From Gemmatimonadota bacterium (GTDB lineage Bacteria; Latescibacterota; UBA2968; UBA8231), in the NCBI GenBank assembly GCA_009845645.1, contig VXZF01000077.1, positions 1 through 5,402 on the forward strand: a stretch of 5,402 bases of DNA. The letters run 5' to 3'. Under the pieces are notes generated by a model that worked only from the letters and a program-made list of their open reading frames with translations, had not been told where the DNA came from and did no database searches. Shown here in pieces: positions 4,401 to 5,402 of this stretch (the stretch's first letter is position 1; each line of letters begins with the position of its first letter). The translations under genes and the position numbers were made by a program.

Positions 4401-5402
4401 CTATCCTTGCTCCTGTCGGCTGATGAATTGGCCCAATAGCGGCACTGCGAAGGAATACTTACCATGTCGATTCTTGTACACCAGTCCTTGGGAGGCAAGG
4501 GCGACGAGCATCTGATTGACATGGCTACTGCTGAACGGTTTGTCCAAAGCCCGCTTAGATTCCTCGACCACTTCTTGGACCGTGAACTCATCGTCGCAAT
4601 TCTCAAGCCGAGAAATTACGAACAGCAACGCCCTCTGCCGATCAGATGCACGAGCCCATCGCCCGGCAAAGAAGTCCGTGTCGAGTTTCTGTTCGATCCC
4701 CGCAGTGGGAACCGACGCGCTTTCCCCCTTATCGATCCTCTGAATGAACGCGTCGTACACCTCCCTGCAGATGAACTGGATGAAGTACGGATAGCCGCCG
4801 GACATGTTGATTATCGTGTTGACGGAGTCGTCACTAAGACGCACCGGGCACTCAGCATCTTCTACCGGTTTCCGAACTGCCTCTTCGCTTTCCGACTTGT
4901 TGAGACTCTGCAGAAACACGACTCTAAACATTCTCTCGGAAAACGTCCGCGCTTCCACCAGCTTGGGGAACAACGTCGGAAGGCCGGTCAAGACGAGCAT
5001 CAAAGGCAGGCCCTTTCTCTGCAGAGACTGAAAGCAATCGAGTAGCAAAGACAGAGGGAACTGGTCCTTTGCCGACTGGTCGGCGAGGTTTTGTGCCTCA
5101 TCGTAGGCAAATATGATCCCGCGTACGTTCTGCTCCTTCGATAGAGCACGCCACGCGATTTCCAGAACCCCCTTGATCTTGTCGAGAGACAGACCGGGGA
5201 TGTGTTTGTAGATCTCTATGAGGACCTGGTAGGTGAGAGTACGCGAGATTTGGTCTGTGTCAGCGATAAATCCGACACGACGTACCTCTTCGGTTTCCAC
5301 GACTAGGCTCGAGGTGACCGGAGATAGGTCTGTGCAGAGCCGGATGGCCATGTTGTGCTCGCTGATACTTGTGGACTCGGAAAGATCGGTCCCTACCCAC
5401 AC
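4401..5402 (-). CDS. AAA+/ORC1-like ATPase with C-terminal winged helix, 3' part (runs off right edge)
   Basis: There are 333 codons of open frame with no in-window start that gives a complete protein. The frame begins with GTG exactly at the edge, and the Walker A (P-loop) is absent, so the N terminus must lie outside. Seen in order in the fragment: Walker B GIIFAYDEAQNL (95-106, D101 E102); a sensor-1-like strand LMLVLTGLPTLFP (134-146); arginines R157 and R160 in SERMFR as arginine-finger candidates; a sensor-2-like SGGYPYFIQF (201-210); and a C-terminal winged-helix-like region (about 250-333) including RQRALLFVISRL, SSSHVNQMLVALASQGLVYKN and KYSFAVPLLGQF. This is the layout of stand-alone AAA_16/ORC1-type DNA-binding-like ATPases that are widespread in bacteria and often of unknown role; some accompany mobile or defence loci. 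No partner is in the window, so function is undetermined. Confidence 0.8.
   Translation of the reverse strand: MWVGTDLSESTSISEHNMAIRLCTDLSPVTSSLVVETEEVRRVGFIADTDQISRTLTYQVLIEIYKHIPGLSLDKIKGVLEIAWRALSKEQNVRGIIFAYDEAQNLADQSAKDQFPLSLLLDCFQSLQRKGLPLMLVLTGLPTLFPKLVEARTFSERMFRVVFLQSLNKSESEEAVRKPVEDAECPVRLSDDSVNTIINMSGGYPYFIQFICREVYDAFIQRIDKGESASVPTAGIEQKLDTDFFAGRWARASDRQRALLFVISRLENCDDEFTVQEVVEESKRALDKPFSSSHVNQMLVALASQGLVYKNRHGKYSFAVPLLGQFISRQEQG

Noticed and set aside
4464..5045. Plus-strand open frame of 193 codons
   Set aside because: It lies antisense to the ATPase gene, whose Walker B and winged-helix motifs show the minus strand is the real one.

Overview
The window reads as a moderately GC-rich bacterial chromosome fragment. 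Genes are tightly packed, most starts have AGGAGG-type ribosome binding sites, and the gene content is metabolic. No rRNA, tRNA, CRISPR array, transposase or phage gene is visible. The mix of a stand-alone xylose-isomerase-like TIM barrel, an (alpha/alpha)6 glycosidase-like protein and a carbon-nitrogen hydrolase recalls uncultured, sugar-degrading, host- or sediment-associated lineages such as Poribacteria, Latescibacteria or Entotheonella-like bacteria. This assignment is an impression from memory of protein style; no marker gene supports it.

Layout. Positions 1-3767 hold a leftward (minus-strand) gene run, read from right to left: a nitrilase-superfamily amidohydrolase (3767-2898), a 519-aa six-hairpin glycosidase-like protein (2879-1320), a 141-bp gap with short repeats, a sugar phosphate isomerase/epimerase-like protein (1178-324), and the first 106 codons of a GNAT acetyltransferase (319 to the left edge) that starts at GTG four bases after the isomerase stop. 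A 51-bp divergent spacer separates this run from a rightward rhodanese-domain gene (3819-4379), which has a predicted signal peptide. That gene converges on the 3' part of a leftward AAA+/ORC-like ATPase gene (5402-4401, running off the right edge). A 13-bp-stem hairpin between the two convergent genes looks like a shared, bidirectional terminator.

How the genes may work together. The nitrilase and glycosidase genes are 18 bp apart and are very likely cotranscribed. The isomerase and GNAT genes are 4 bp apart and are very likely translationally coupled. Together they suggest a small catabolic cluster: a hydrolase for a glycoside, a sugar-rearranging TIM barrel, a C-N hydrolase for an amide or carbamoyl group, and an acetyltransferase. 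No substrate can be fixed from the sequence. The rhodanese and ATPase genes appear functionally unrelated to this cluster.

The most useful points for a second look are: the GTG-started GNAT gene; the glycosidase-like protein, which lacks the cysteine cluster of its nearest recognisable family; the two possible starts (exported or cytoplasmic) of the rhodanese; the decamer tandem repeat in the 141-bp gap; and the stop-codon-spanning terminator hairpin. I do not see a clear case for a wholly new biological system.
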